A stretch of 64,000 nucleotides of DNA from Burkholderiaceae bacterium (GCA_024235995.1 JACKLI010000001.1:2666001-2730000), one strand, 5' to 3'; positions 9,045 to 18,882 are shown, numbered from the stretch's first letter. Numbers and translations are program-made. Notes: generated from the sequence alone by a model not told the origin.

Positions 9045-9736
9045 GCGGTTTCTTCTTTGTGTTCTTGCGTGAAAAGGTCAAGGATGCGCCAGCCGCGCGC
9101 AGTGGCCAGCGCGCGCAGGCGCTCGTCGGGGTTGGTGGCCACCGGGTGCGCCGCGCGCTCGAGCAGCGGCAGGTCGTTCATCGAATCGGAATAGAAAGTG
9201 ACCTCGGCGTCGTCCCAGTCCAGCCCGCGCGCGCGCAGCCAGTCGGCCACGCGCTGCACCTTGCCCTCGCGAAACGAAGGCGTGCCCTGGATCTCGCCGG
9301 TGATCCAGCCGTCCGGGCCGAACGCCAGCTCCACCGCGATCAGCTCATCCACCCCCAGGCGCTGCGCGATCGGGCGGGTGACGAACGCATTGGTGGCGGT
9401 GACGACCACCACCGCATCGTCCGCCCGCTGGTGGGCCTGCACCAGCGCCAGCGCCTGCGGGGTGATGGCCGGCTCGATCACCTCGCGCAGAAAGCGCGCC
9501 TGGGCCTGGCGCGCCGCCTGCGGGCCATGCGCGCGCACCGCCGCAGTGGCAAAGCGCACGTAGTCGTGGATGTCCAGCGTGCCGGCCTGGTAGGCGGCGT
9601 AGAAGGCGTCGTTGCGCTGCCTGAACTGCTGCGCATCGGTCCAGCCCAGGGTGGTGGTGAACTCGCCCCAGGCGTGGTCCGAGTCCAGCGGCAACAGGGT
9701 GTAGTCCAGGTCGAACAGCGTCAGTTTGTAAGTCAA
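9041..9736 (-). CDS. HAD superfamily (SerB-like) phosphatase
   Basis: Cytoplasmic phosphatase of HAD subfamily IB, 231 residues. Motif I is FDLDYTLL, with nucleophile Asp9 and acid/base Asp11; motif II is the VVVTATN strand; motif IV is FYSDSMNDLPLLERA. Close relatives are annotated as histidinol-phosphatase or phosphoserine-phosphatase-like; the substrate cannot be read from sequence. The gene sits between hda and pcnB on the same strand and overlaps the pcnB start by 4 bases. This hda-HAD-pcnB-folK order is typical of Burkholderiales. Confidence 0.88.
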   Translation of the reverse strand: MTYKLTLFDLDYTLLPLDSDHAWGEFTTTLGWTDAQQFRQRNDAFYAAYQAGTLDIHDYVRFATAAVRAHGPQAARQAQARFLREVIEPAITPQALALVQAHQRADDAVVVVTATNAFVTRPIAQRLGVDELIAVELAFGPDGWITGEIQGTPSFREGKVQRVADWLRARGLDWDDAEVTFYSDSMNDLPLLERAAHPVATNPDERLRALATARGWRILDLFTQEHKEETA

Positions 9737-9744
9737 AAAGACCT

Positions 9745-9775
9745 CCAGCGCCCATTGATCAAGCGCGAGCAGCTA
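9745..9775 (-). repeat. Dispersed intergenic repeat overlapping the end of hda
   Basis: CCAGCGCCCATTGATCAAGC continues to GCGAGCAGCTA and contains a 17-base block (9758-9774) identical to 51908-51924, at the end of alaA. The hda stop codon (9773-9775) lies in its last bases, so the repeat forms the 3' boundary of hda. Confidence 0.5.
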
Positions 9776-10459
9776 CTCATTTTGAAGCATCGCGCGAATC
9801 AGCGGGATGGTGATGGGCCGCTGCGTCTGCAGAGCGTAGCGGTCCAGGTGGTCCAGCAGCTGCATCAGGCTGCCCAGGTCGCGCGAAAAGCGCGCCAGCA
9901 CGTAGTCGATCACCTCGTCGCCCAGCGCCAGGCCGCGCGTCGCCGCCGCCTGACGCAGCGCGGCGCGGCCCTGTTCGTCGGGCAGCGGGTGCAGCTCGAA
10001 CACGTGGCCCCAGCCCAGGCGCGTGCGCAGATCCTCGCGCAGCGGCAGGTCGGCCGGCGGCAGGCTGCCGGCGGCCAGCACGGCGCGCGGGCGGCCGTCG
10101 GCGGGCGTGGCGGCGTTGATGAACCAGTTGAACGCGGTCTGCTGCAGCTCCGGGCCGTAGCGCTGCACGTCGTCGAGCAGCACCACGTCCCAGGCCGCGT
10201 CGAACGCGGCGTGGGGCGACGCCTGCGCGTCCAGCCAGCCAGTGGCGGCGCCCTGCCCGGCCAGCGCCTGGCGCGCCGCGCGCAGCAGGTGCGTCTTGCC
10301 GGCGCCCGCCGGGCCCCACAGATAGATCGGCAGCGGCGAGCGCGCCGGGCCCTCGCACCACAGCCGCAGATGCGCCAGCGCCTGGTCGTTGCCGGCCGGC
10401 ACGAAGGCGGCCAGCGTGGGCTCGGGCGCCAGCGCGATGTCCAGGGCCATCTGCTTCAT
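9773..10459 (-). CDS. hda: DnaA-homologous regulatory protein Hda
   Basis: DnaA-like AAA+ protein that, with the DNA-loaded sliding clamp, stimulates ATP hydrolysis by DnaA and blocks re-initiation. The product has 228 residues. It starts with MKQMALDIALAPEPTLAAF, whose QMALDI is the clamp-binding motif at the extreme N-terminus; that is why I chose the start at 10459. Walker A is GPAGAGKTHLL and Walker B VVLLDDVQR. It lacks the DnaA DNA-binding domain, as expected. purM is divergent, as in many proteobacteria. Confidence 0.93.
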   Translation of the reverse strand: MKQMALDIALAPEPTLAAFVPAGNDQALAHLRLWCEGPARSPLPIYLWGPAGAGKTHLLRAARQALAGQGAATGWLDAQASPHAAFDAAWDVVLLDDVQRYGPELQQTAFNWFINAATPADGRPRAVLAAGSLPPADLPLREDLRTRLGWGHVFELHPLPDEQGRAALRQAAATRGLALGDEVIDYVLARFSRDLGSLMQLLDHLDRYALQTQRPITIPLIRAMLQNE

Positions 10460-10558
10460 CGAATGCGAACCGGACAGGAAAGAAATGGGGGGCAGCGGGG
10501 CATGGCGCCGTGATCGGGTTGGGAGCGCGGCCTGGGGTGCCTGCGGGCCAACGCCTAG

Positions 10559-10574
10559 AATCGAGCCTTCGATT
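10559..10574 (+). promoter_or_regulatory. Small hairpin with T-run upstream of purM
   Basis: AATCGA, loop GCCT, TCGATT, then TTTAAGC sits 30 bases ahead of purM and immediately after a -10-like TAGAAT (10556-10561). The -35 region is poor. It may be the purM promoter with a small leader hairpin, or a weak attenuator; the evidence is thin. Confidence 0.25.
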
Positions 10575-10603
10575 TTAAGCATCGCGCCGCCCGCGCCCTG
10601 CCC

Positions 10604-11677
10604 ATGAGCCCCACCGCTGCCAAACCTCCCCTGAGCTACAAGGATGCCGGCGTCGACATCGACGCCGGCGACGCGCTGGTCGAGCGCATCAAGCCGCTGG
10701 CCAAGAAGACCTTGCGCGAGGGCGTGCTGGCGGGCATCGGCGGCTTTGGCGCGCTGTTCGAGGTGCCCAAACGCTACCGGGAGCCGGTGCTGGTCAGCGG
10801 CACCGACGGCGTGGGCACCAAGCTGAAGCTGGCCTTCGAGTGGAACATGCACGACACCGTGGGCATCGACCTGGTGGCCATGAGCGTGAACGACGTGCTG
10901 GTGCAGGGCGCCGAGCCGCTGTTCTTCCTGGACTACTTCGCCTGCGGCAAGCTCGACGTGGACACCGCCGCCGCCGTGGTGGGCGGCATCGCCAAGGGCT
11001 GCGAGCTGTCGGGCTGCGCGCTGATCGGCGGCGAGACGGCCGAGATGCCCGGCATGTACCCGGCCGGCGAATACGACCTGGCGGGCTTTGCCGTCGGCGT
11101 GGTCGAAAAGTCCAAAATCCTCACCGGCCAGAGCGTGGCTGAGGGCGACGTGGTGCTGGGCCTGGGCTCCAGCGGCGTGCACAGCAACGGCTTTTCGCTG
11201 GTGCGCAAGTGCATCGAGCGCGCCGGCGCCCAGCTGCCCGCCACGCTGGACGGCCAGCCCTTTCGCCAGGCTGTGATGGCGCCCACGCGTCTGTACGTCA
11301 AGAGCGTGCTGGCCGCGCTGGCCGCCCACCCGCATTCGGAAAATGCCGCCTCGCCCGGCGGCATCAAGGCCCTGGCCCACATCACCGGCGGCGGCCTGCT
11401 GGAGAACATCCCGCGCGTGCTGCCCGACGCGCTGGCCGCGCAGCTGGCCAAGGGCGGCTGGCCCCAGAGCGAGCTGTTCGCCTGGCTGCAGCAAACCGCC
11501 GGCATCGACGACACCGAGATGAACCGCACCTTCAACAACGGCATCGGCATGGTGCTGGTGCTGGCGCCCGAGCAGGCCGCCGCCTGCGCGCAAACGCTGC
11601 GCGCGGCGGGCGAGCGGGTGTTCGAGATCGGCCGCATCGCGCCGCGCGGCAGCGGTCCCGCCGTGACGGTGGCCTGA
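10604..11677 (+). CDS. purM: Phosphoribosylformylglycinamidine cyclo-ligase (AIR synthetase)
   Basis: ATP-dependent ring closure of FGAM to AIR, the fifth step of purine synthesis. It has 357 residues. It shows the PurM signatures: LSYKDAGVDIDAGDALVERI at the N-terminus, VLVSGTDGVGTKLKLAFEW, the IGIDLVAMSVNDVLVQGAEP-type ATP-binding strand (here VGIDLVAMSVND) and ITGGGLLENIPRVLP. It is divergent from hda; a permease gene follows 33 bases downstream on the same strand and is probably co-transcribed. Confidence 0.97.
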   Translation: MSPTAAKPPLSYKDAGVDIDAGDALVERIKPLAKKTLREGVLAGIGGFGALFEVPKRYREPVLVSGTDGVGTKLKLAFEWNMHDTVGIDLVAMSVNDVLVQGAEPLFFLDYFACGKLDVDTAAAVVGGIAKGCELSGCALIGGETAEMPGMYPAGEYDLAGFAVGVVEKSKILTGQSVAEGDVVLGLGSSGVHSNGFSLVRKCIERAGAQLPATLDGQPFRQAVMAPTRLYVKSVLAALAAHPHSENAASPGGIKALAHITGGGLLENIPRVLPDALAAQLAKGGWPQSELFAWLQQTAGIDDTEMNRTFNNGIGMVLVLAPEQAAACAQTLRAAGERVFEIGRIAPRGSGPAVTVA

Positions 11678-11710
11678 CCCCCCGCACGGCCAGCAGCCCG
11701 CCACGGCTCG

Positions 11711-12730
11711 ATGAGCGCGCTCCCCGACGCCCGTCTGCGCGCCGCCACGGTGGCCAGCCACCTGGTCATGGTGGCGTCCCTGCTGATCGTCATGTGGCAG
11801 GGCCTGCTGCCCGGGCTGCTGTGCGTGTGCGTGGGGTTTTTCAGCACGCGCTGGCTCAGCCCGCGCCTGGCGCCGCTGCTGCACACCCAGCGCGGGCGCG
11901 CGCCCGCGCTGGCCGCCGCCGCGGTGGCCCTGCTGCCCATCGTCCTGCTGGCCGTCGCACTGCCGCGCACGCGCGGCCTGCTGCTGGACGCGCCGGCGCA
12001 GTACCGCGAGCTGCTGGGCTTTCTGGCGCGCACCGTGCTGGATTTGCGCAATCGCCTGCCGCACGACGTGGCGGCCCAGCTGCCCGAAGGCTCGGCCGAG
12101 ATCCAGAGCGCCATCGCGGGCTATCTGGTCAGCAAGGCCGGCACGCTGGCCACCACCGGGCGTGCCTGGCTGTCGGGCCTGCTGTTTTCCTACGTGGGCC
12201 TGCTGATCGGCGCCCTGGCCGCCGTGCGCCCCAGCGCCGCAAGCCTGAAGCCCCTGGCCGCGCAACTGCACCAGCGCGTGCTGCGCTTTGGCCAGAGCTT
12301 TCGCCGCATCATCGTGGCGCAGTTCTGGATCTCGCTGTTCAACACCAGCCTGACGGCCATCTTCCTGCTGGTCATCCTGCCGCTGGCCGACAGCCGCCTG
12401 CCCTACACCACCGCGCTGATCGCGCTGACCTTCGTGACCGGACTGGTCCCCATCGTGGGCAACCTGATCTGCAACACGGTGCTCACCCTGGTCGGCGTCT
12501 CGGTGTCGCCCAGCGTGGCCCTGGCCTGCCTGGCCTTTCTCGTCCTGATCCACAAGGCCGAGTACTTCATCAACGCCAAGGTCATCGGCCACCGCACCCA
12601 CATGGGCGTGTGGGAGCTGCTGACCGTGATGTTCGTGATGGAAGCCATCTTCGGCCCCGCCGGCCTGGTGGCCGCGCCGCTGTTTTACGCCTACGCCAAG
12701 CAGGAGCTGCAAGCAAGCGGCTGGGTCTGA
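11711..12730 (+). CDS. AI-2E family transporter (PerM-like permease)
   Basis: Integral membrane protein of 339 residues with about 7-8 hydrophobic helices in the AI-2E/PerM (PF01594) arrangement: two N-terminal helices, a soluble middle region with amphipathic helices (QLPEGSAEIQSAIAGYLVSK) and a C-terminal bundle including ALIALTFVTGLVPIVGNLIC. Members export autoinducer-2 or act as Na+/H+ antiporters; the substrate here is unknown. In Comamonadaceae it commonly follows purM. Its stop (12730) directly abuts the stop of the convergent ipdC gene (12731). Confidence 0.88.
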   Translation: MSALPDARLRAATVASHLVMVASLLIVMWQGLLPGLLCVCVGFFSTRWLSPRLAPLLHTQRGRAPALAAAAVALLPIVLLAVALPRTRGLLLDAPAQYRELLGFLARTVLDLRNRLPHDVAAQLPEGSAEIQSAIAGYLVSKAGTLATTGRAWLSGLLFSYVGLLIGALAAVRPSAASLKPLAAQLHQRVLRFGQSFRRIIVAQFWISLFNTSLTAIFLLVILPLADSRLPYTTALIALTFVTGLVPIVGNLICNTVLTLVGVSVSPSVALACLAFLVLIHKAEYFINAKVIGHRTHMGVWELLTVMFVMEAIFGPAGLVAAPLFYAYAKQELQASGWV

Positions 12731-14380
12731 TCACCCCGCAGCCCGCGCCCGCAGCGCACGGATGCCCTCCGAAAAACGCTGCAGCATGGGCGTGCTGTCG
12801 CCTGGCGGCACCATCAGCTCGATCAGCTGAAAGCGTCCGCGCTCGGCAAAGGCGGCGTCCAGAGCGGCCTTGAACTGGCGACGGGTGTGCACGCGGTGGC
12901 CGCGCCCGCCCAGGGCGTCGGCACAGTCGGCCAGGCGCCAGTCGCCCAGCGCGGCGCAGCGCGACTCGGTCTGGAAGGCGCGGATCATCTCCCAGGTCTG
13001 GTTGTTCAGCACGATGACGATCGGGTCCAGCCCCAGGCGCGGGCAATTGCCCAGCTCCCAGCCGGTCATCTGGAAGGCGCCGTCGCCCACCAGGATCAGG
13101 CTGCGCTCGCCCGTGGCCACCTGCGCGCCGATGCCAGCCGGCACGCCGAAGCCCATGGTGGCGTAGTAGCCCGGCGCCACCAGCGGCGTGGGCACCAGCT
13201 CCAGCGCAGCGAACAGGCAGTCGCCGATGTCCGACACCACGTTGATGGGGCCGTGCAGCGCGATGCAGTCGTTGAGCGCGCGGCTCAAATCGCCCGCGCA
13301 CAGCGGGGTGTCGTCGGCCACCAAGCCGCGCGGATGGTCGGGGCTGGGGGGTGGCGCATAGGCCGCCCGCGCCGGCACGGCCGGCGTGCGCGCCAGCAAG
13401 GCCTCGACCAGGGCGGCCAGCGGAATGTCGGGATACACGTGGTGGCCCACGCGCGCCTCGCGGTGCGCGGCAATCAACGCGCGGCGAAAGTCCATGCGCT
13501 GGGCGCTGACGCCGAAGTTGTTGTCCGACAGGATCGCGCCCAGCATCACCGGCAGGTCGGATTCGTCCAGCAGCGCCGTGGTGGCCGCATCGCCCGCCAC
13601 GCCCAGGTAGGTGCCGTGCAGGCGCACGCCTTCTGCCGTGCCGGCCTCGGTCAGCAGGCCGCGGCCCATGAAGGTGGTGAGCACCGGCAGTTGCAGGCGG
13701 CGCGCCAGCTCGGCCACGCGCGCCTCGATGCCGAAGCGGCGAATCTCCACGTCCAGCACCAGCACCGGGCGCTGGGCGGCCTGGATGCGCGCCATCCACT
13801 CGTCGGCGCACTCGGCCACCGCCTCGGCGCTGAAGGCGCTGGGCGGCAGCACCGGCACCTCGGCCATGGGCGCCAGCGTCATGTCGCGCGGCACCTCGAT
13901 CAGCACCGGCTGCGAATACTCGCGGCAGCTGCGCAACACGCGGGCCAATGCGGCAGGCGCCGTCTGCGGGTCGGACAGGCGCACGCGGTCGCAGGTGATC
14001 TCGCCGTAGATGCGCCACTGCGAATCCACGTGCCGCACCTGGTGGTGCAGCAGCAGGCCCGAGTGCGCCTCCACCTCGCCCGGGCAGCCGGCCAGCACCA
14101 CCAGCGGCACGCGCTCGGCGTAGGCGCTGGCCACGGCGTTGACGGTGTTGAGCGCGCCCGCGCCGTAGGTGACGGCCACCACGCCGATGCCGCCGTGCAT
14201 GCGCGCGGCCGCATCGGCGGCAAAGCCCAGGCCGGGCTCGTGGCTGAGCGTGACCAGGGGCAGGATGGCGCTTTCCTCGATCTGCTTGAACAGCGGCAGG
14301 ATGAAGTCACCGGGAATGCCGAAGATCTCGCGCGCGCCGTGGTTCTTGAGCGCGCGCAGCAGGGACAGGCCGAGGGTCAT
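12731..14380 (-). CDS. ipdC: Indolepyruvate/phenylpyruvate decarboxylase (TPP-dependent)
   Basis: Thiamine-diphosphate-dependent non-oxidative decarboxylase of 2-keto acids, 549 residues. The N-terminus (REIFGIPGDFILPLFKQIEE, then LSHEPGLGFAADAAARMHG with the catalytic Glu) closely follows the Azospirillum phenylpyruvate/indolepyruvate decarboxylase as I remember it. The TPP-Mg motif GDGAFQMTGWELGNC ends in NN, as expected. Such enzymes turn indolepyruvate to indoleacetaldehyde (auxin synthesis) or phenylpyruvate to phenylacetaldehyde. An AAGGAG ribosome-binding site lies 7 bases before the ATG at 14380. An EamA exporter is divergent. The preferred substrate cannot be fixed by eye. Confidence 0.82.
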   Translation of the reverse strand: MTLGLSLLRALKNHGAREIFGIPGDFILPLFKQIEESAILPLVTLSHEPGLGFAADAAARMHGGIGVVAVTYGAGALNTVNAVASAYAERVPLVVLAGCPGEVEAHSGLLLHHQVRHVDSQWRIYGEITCDRVRLSDPQTAPAALARVLRSCREYSQPVLIEVPRDMTLAPMAEVPVLPPSAFSAEAVAECADEWMARIQAAQRPVLVLDVEIRRFGIEARVAELARRLQLPVLTTFMGRGLLTEAGTAEGVRLHGTYLGVAGDAATTALLDESDLPVMLGAILSDNNFGVSAQRMDFRRALIAAHREARVGHHVYPDIPLAALVEALLARTPAVPARAAYAPPPSPDHPRGLVADDTPLCAGDLSRALNDCIALHGPINVVSDIGDCLFAALELVPTPLVAPGYYATMGFGVPAGIGAQVATGERSLILVGDGAFQMTGWELGNCPRLGLDPIVIVLNNQTWEMIRAFQTESRCAALGDWRLADCADALGGRGHRVHTRRQFKAALDAAFAERGRFQLIELMVPPGDSTPMLQRFSEGIRALRARAAG

Positions 14381-14614
14381 GGGAAAGCTCCTTGGAGGAA
14401 ATGGAGCGCATGATGAGAACAACGGCGAATGGCGCCCATGATGCGCATCAAGATCGACGATAAAGTTGATCAAAACGCCGGTTTCATGCGAAAAAATAAA
14501 ATCCACGCTCCATTCATGCAAGCGGAAATACCGGTGACCGAAGGCCTGGCAGCGGCAGCGGGCATCGCCACCGGCGCCATCGCGCCAGACCGCGCACCGG
14601 CACAATCGAGCGCC

Positions 14615-15508
14615 ATGGCCGCCCTGACCCGCAAACAGCTGATCGCCCTGCTCTTCGTCACCGTGGTCTGGGGGGCCAACTGGCCGGTGATGAAGTTCGG
14701 CGTGCAGGGTTTTCCGCCGCTGGCCTTTCGCGCGCTGCAGATGGTGCTGGCCTTGCCCGTGCTGTGGGCCTGGCTGCGCGTCAAGCGCCTGCCGCTGGCC
14801 ATCCCGCGCGCGGCCTGGGGCCCCGTGCTGTGGCTGGGCCTGTTCAACCTGGCGCTGTGGAACGCGCCCATGATCGTCGCGATCCCCATGCTCTCCAGCG
14901 GGCGCGCCGCCATCCTGGGCTACACCATGCCCATCTTCTCGGCCCTGCTGGGCGCCTGGCTGTGGCGCGACCGACTGGGTGCGCGCGGCTGGCTGGGCGT
15001 GGCGGCCGCGGCGCTGGGCGTGTTGCTGCTGCTGTGGAACGAGCTGGGCGCCATGGGCGGACGCCCGGTGGGCGTGGCGCTGATGCTGCTGGCGGCCCTG
15101 TCCTGGGCCTATGGCACGCAGCTGCTGCGCCGCTCGACGCTCACGCTGTCCACGCCGACCCTGGCGTTCTGGATGATGGTGGTGGCAGGCGTACTGATGG
15201 TCTTGCTGAGCGCCCTGCTGGAGCGCGAGCGGTGGCATGCCCCGGGCGCCAACACGCTGTGGGCCACGGCCTACAACGCCCTGCTGGTGCTGAGCCTGGC
15301 GCAGATCGCCTGGTTCTCGCTGGCGCGCGCGCTGCCGCCGCTGGCCTCCACGCTCAGCGTGATGATGATTCCGGTGCTGGGCGTTTTCATCGGCGCGCTG
15401 TGGCTGGCCGAACCCATCCATTGGCAGGACTGGAGCGCGATGGCGCTGATGTGCGTGGCCATCGCCTCGGTGCTGTGGCCGGCCAGCGCCGCACCGGCCG
15501 CGGCCTGA
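14615..15508 (+). CDS. EamA-family (DMT) transporter
   Basis: Ten-helix inner-membrane permease of the drug/metabolite transporter superfamily, 297 residues, with two EamA repeats: VVWGANWPVMKFGVQGFPPL in the first and WAYGTQLLRRSTLTLSTPTL opening the second. Members export amino acids and related metabolites. I chose the ATG at 14615 because residues before it (from an earlier in-frame ATG at 14429) are not membrane-like. It is divergent from ipdC across 234 bases and might export a product of that enzyme, but this is only context. A strong bidirectional terminator follows. Confidence 0.85.
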   Translation: MAALTRKQLIALLFVTVVWGANWPVMKFGVQGFPPLAFRALQMVLALPVLWAWLRVKRLPLAIPRAAWGPVLWLGLFNLALWNAPMIVAIPMLSSGRAAILGYTMPIFSALLGAWLWRDRLGARGWLGVAAAALGVLLLLWNELGAMGGRPVGVALMLLAALSWAYGTQLLRRSTLTLSTPTLAFWMMVVAGVLMVLLSALLERERWHAPGANTLWATAYNALLVLSLAQIAWFSLARALPPLASTLSVMMIPVLGVFIGALWLAEPIHWQDWSAMALMCVAIASVLWPASAAPAAA

Positions 15509-15524
15509 CGGCGCCGCGATAAAA

Positions 15525-15550
15525 AAAGCCACGGCGCAGGCCGTGGCTTT
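15525..15550. terminator. Bidirectional intrinsic terminator between EamA gene and aceA
   Basis: AAAGCCACGGC (15525-15535), loop GCAG and GCCGTGGCTTT (15540-15550) form a perfect 11-bp stem, preceded by an A-run and followed by a T-run. It serves the plus-strand EamA gene and the minus-strand aceA gene, which converge here. Confidence 0.85.
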
Positions 15551-15593
15551 CGTCTCCTCGCCGGCCTCGCGGCCGGCCCTCTTCTTCAGTCGA

Positions 15594-16922
<1,329 letters not shown>

Positions 16923-17273
16923 GAAATGCTCCAGTGGTGAGGTTGCGACAGGTTGGGGCGCCAGCCCCGGCGGCCCGAAGGCCGCGCCCCGGGTTGCTGG
17001 CGTTGGGATGAATCATACTCTTGTATAAGACAGAGAAGGATTCTTATGTCTTATACAAGACAAAATTTATCTCTTTTAAAATCAATATCTTGAATGATGC
17101 GTTTCTTTATTTGAAATCGTATATCTCATATCAAGAAATCAATGCGGCGGTGCAGCATCCAATATTTCATTTGGCGAAACGAAAAAAACATACCTTGAAA
17201 TGCACCGGCCACCGCGCGGCCGACCTGGCGCCTGCCGCTATATTTCAGCCACCCGTCCGCGCCCCGCCTGCTC
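16923..17273. other. 351-base non-coding region between aceA and EamA gene, AT-rich core
   Basis: No gene is supported here. The middle, about 17010-17200, is strikingly AT-rich: 17041-17100 has 14 G+C in 60 bases, against roughly 70% around it. It contains a perfect 14-bp inverted repeat (17019-17060) and several A/T tracts. I read it as the aceA promoter and control region, possibly also serving the divergent EamA gene. A reading frame from 17021 on the plus strand crosses it but has no family resemblance. Confidence 0.6.
17019..17060. promoter_or_regulatory. Candidate operator: perfect 14-bp inverted repeat upstream of aceA
   Basis: TCTTGTATAAGACA (17019-17032) and TGTCTTATACAAGA (17047-17060) are exact reverse complements separated by 14 bases. 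Each arm is itself nearly palindromic (TCTT-GTAT-AAGA), so there are two sites 28 bases (close to three helical turns) apart, suited to two regulator dimers. They lie 97-138 bases before the aceA start codon. The cognate regulator is not in the window; a GntR-type factor would fit the site form, but that is a guess. Confidence 0.6.
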
Positions 17274-18230
17274 TTGTCCCCCGCCCCCACCCGTCCCTCC
17301 CTGGCCGCCTACGGCTGCCTGGCCCTGTCGATGAGCCTGGTGGGCAGTTACGTGGCGCTGACCAAGCCGCTGGCGCTGGTGTTTCCGGTCTTCCTGCTGG
17401 CCTGGCTGCGCTTCGGCATCGGAGCCGCCGCCATGGCGCACTGGCTGCGCAAGCCCGCCGATGAGCCGGCGCTGACGCCGCAGACGCGGCGCCTGCTGTT
17501 CCTGGAGTCGTTTCTGGGCAACTTCCTGTTCACGCTGTGCATGATCTCGGGCGTGAAGCTGACCACGGCGGTGTCCGCCGGCGTCATCATGGCAGCCATC
17601 CCCGCCGCGGTGGCCCTGCTGTCCTGGCTGTTCCTGCGCGAACGCGTGGCCCCGCGCGTGTGGGCCGGCGTGGCCTGCGCGGTGCTGGGCATCGGCCTGC
17701 TGTCGCTGGCGCAGGCGCCGCACGCCACGGCCGGCGTGCCGGGCGCGCCCAACCTCGGCTGGCTGGGCAACCTGCTGCTGGTCGGCGCGGTGCTGTGCGA
17801 GGCCAGCTACGCCGTCATCGGCAAGAAGCTGACCGGCGCCCTGGGGCCGCGGCGCATCTCGGCGCTGATCAACCTGTGGGGCTTGCTGCTCACCACGCCC
17901 TTCGGCCTGTGGCAGGCGCGGGACTTCGACTTTGCCGCCGTGGCGCCCGGCATGTGGGTGCTGCTGCTGTTCTACGCGCTGGCGGCGTGCATGTGGACGG
18001 TGTGGCTGTGGATGACGGGACTGAAGAGCGTGCCGGCCGCGCAGGCGGGGGTGTTCACCGTGCTGCTGCCCATCAGCGCCGCCCTGGTGGGCGTGGCCGT
18101 CCTGCGCGAGCCCCTCAGCGGCGCGCAGGGACTGGCCTTTGCCGTGGCGCTGGCCGGCGTGCTGCTGGCCACGCTGCCCTCGCGCGCGGCGCTGCGGGGC
18201 AGGCCCATTTCACCGGGCGGGCAGGCCTGA
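17274..18230 (+). CDS. EamA-family (DMT) transporter
   Basis: A second ten-helix drug/metabolite permease, 318 residues, unrelated in detail to the one at 14615. Repeat one opens with YGCLALSMSLVGSYVALTKP; repeat two has LLLVGAVLCEASYAVIGKKL and ends with VAVLREPLSGAQGLAFAVAL, where the E-P motif near the penultimate helix is typical. The start appears to be TTG at 17274; I see no better ATG or GTG before the first helix. It is divergent from aceA and converges on the rraA-like gene with 7 bases between them. Substrate unknown. Confidence 0.82.
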   Translation: MSPAPTRPSLAAYGCLALSMSLVGSYVALTKPLALVFPVFLLAWLRFGIGAAAMAHWLRKPADEPALTPQTRRLLFLESFLGNFLFTLCMISGVKLTTAVSAGVIMAAIPAAVALLSWLFLRERVAPRVWAGVACAVLGIGLLSLAQAPHATAGVPGAPNLGWLGNLLLVGAVLCEASYAVIGKKLTGALGPRRISALINLWGLLLTTPFGLWQARDFDFAAVAPGMWVLLLFYALAACMWTVWLWMTGLKSVPAAQAGVFTVLLPISAALVGVAVLREPLSGAQGLAFAVALAGVLLATLPSRAALRGRPISPGGQA

Positions 18231-18237
18231 GGCGGCG

Positions 18238-18738
18238 TCAGGCGAGCGAGCGCCCGGCCAGCACGATACCGTCCTCGTCGGCGTACAGCCAGTCGCCGGG
18301 CCGCACCCACACGCCCTGAATGCGCACCGGCTCGCCGGCCTGGCCCTCGCCGCGCTTGGCGGTGCGCAGCGGCATGGCCGCGAGCGCGCGGATCGGAATG
18401 CCGGCGGCGCGCAGCTCGGCCAGGTCGCGCACGCAGCCGTCGACCACGATGCCGGCCCAGCCGTTGCGCGCCGCGGCCTGCGCCAGGTTGCCGCCCACCA
18501 GCGCGTGGCGCAGCGAGCCGCCGCCGTCCACCACCAGCACCCGGCCCTCGCCCGCGCTGCCCACGGCCTCGCGCACGCGCGAGTTGTCCTCCAGCGCACG
18601 CAGCGTGTGCACCGGGCCGCAGAAGGCCCGCTCGGCGCCGAAGACGCGAAACACCGGCGGCAGGACGCGAAAGTCGCCGCTGGCATCGCCCTCGTGGGCG
18701 TCGCACAAATCGCAGGTGGAAAACGAGGTGGAAGTCAT
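18238..18738 (-). CDS. rraA: RraA-family protein (RNase E inhibitor RraA / HMG aldolase-like)
   Basis: Protein of 166 residues in the RraA/MenG-like family. Conserved parts are TCDLCDAHEG near the start, RVLVVDGGGSLRHALVGGNL and GIVVDGCVRDLAELR. The D-G-C-x-R-D motif is shared by RraA proteins that inhibit RNase E and by 4-hydroxy-4-methyl-2-oxoglutarate/oxaloacetate aldolases; its Arg and Asp bind substrate and metal in the latter. The activity cannot be decided by sequence alone. I chose the ATG at 18738 as family-like; further upstream the frame is Gly/Ala-rich and non-homologous. Confidence 0.85.
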   Translation of the reverse strand: MTSTSFSTCDLCDAHEGDASGDFRVLPPVFRVFGAERAFCGPVHTLRALEDNSRVREAVGSAGEGRVLVVDGGGSLRHALVGGNLAQAAARNGWAGIVVDGCVRDLAELRAAGIPIRALAAMPLRTAKRGEGQAGEPVRIQGVWVRPGDWLYADEDGIVLAGRSLA

Positions 18739-18853
18739 GTCGATACAAACCAGGCAAAGGCTGAAACAGCGCCGAGCATAGCCAAGTGCGGCGTCCACCG
18801 CGAAAAAAGCAACACCAAAGCAACACCGAAAGGGCGCCAGGCGCACTTTCCGC

Positions 18854-18882
18854 TTGGAAACGTGCTCCGCATCCAGTAGCAT
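18854..18882 (+). promoter_or_regulatory. Possible sigma-70 promoter for the SWIB gene
   Basis: TTGGAA (18854-18859) and TAGCAT (18877-18882) with a 17-base spacer lie 77 bases upstream of the SWIB gene. Spacing is ideal but the -10 box is a weak match; unmapped. Confidence 0.35.

Noticed and set aside
9773..12712. 979-codon minus-strand open frame
   Set aside because: Only the last 228 codons are real (hda); the rest is antisense to purM and the AI-2E gene, Gln/His/Gly-rich, an effect of high G+C.
12731..15532. 933-codon minus-strand open frame as one protein
   Set aside because: The ipdC protein begins at 14380 with a good ribosome-binding site; the upstream part is antisense to the EamA gene.
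17021..17464. 147-codon frame starting in the AT-rich region
   Set aside because: It begins on the inverted repeat, has no ribosome-binding site and continues antiparallel in reading to the EamA gene in another frame; better explained as control DNA.
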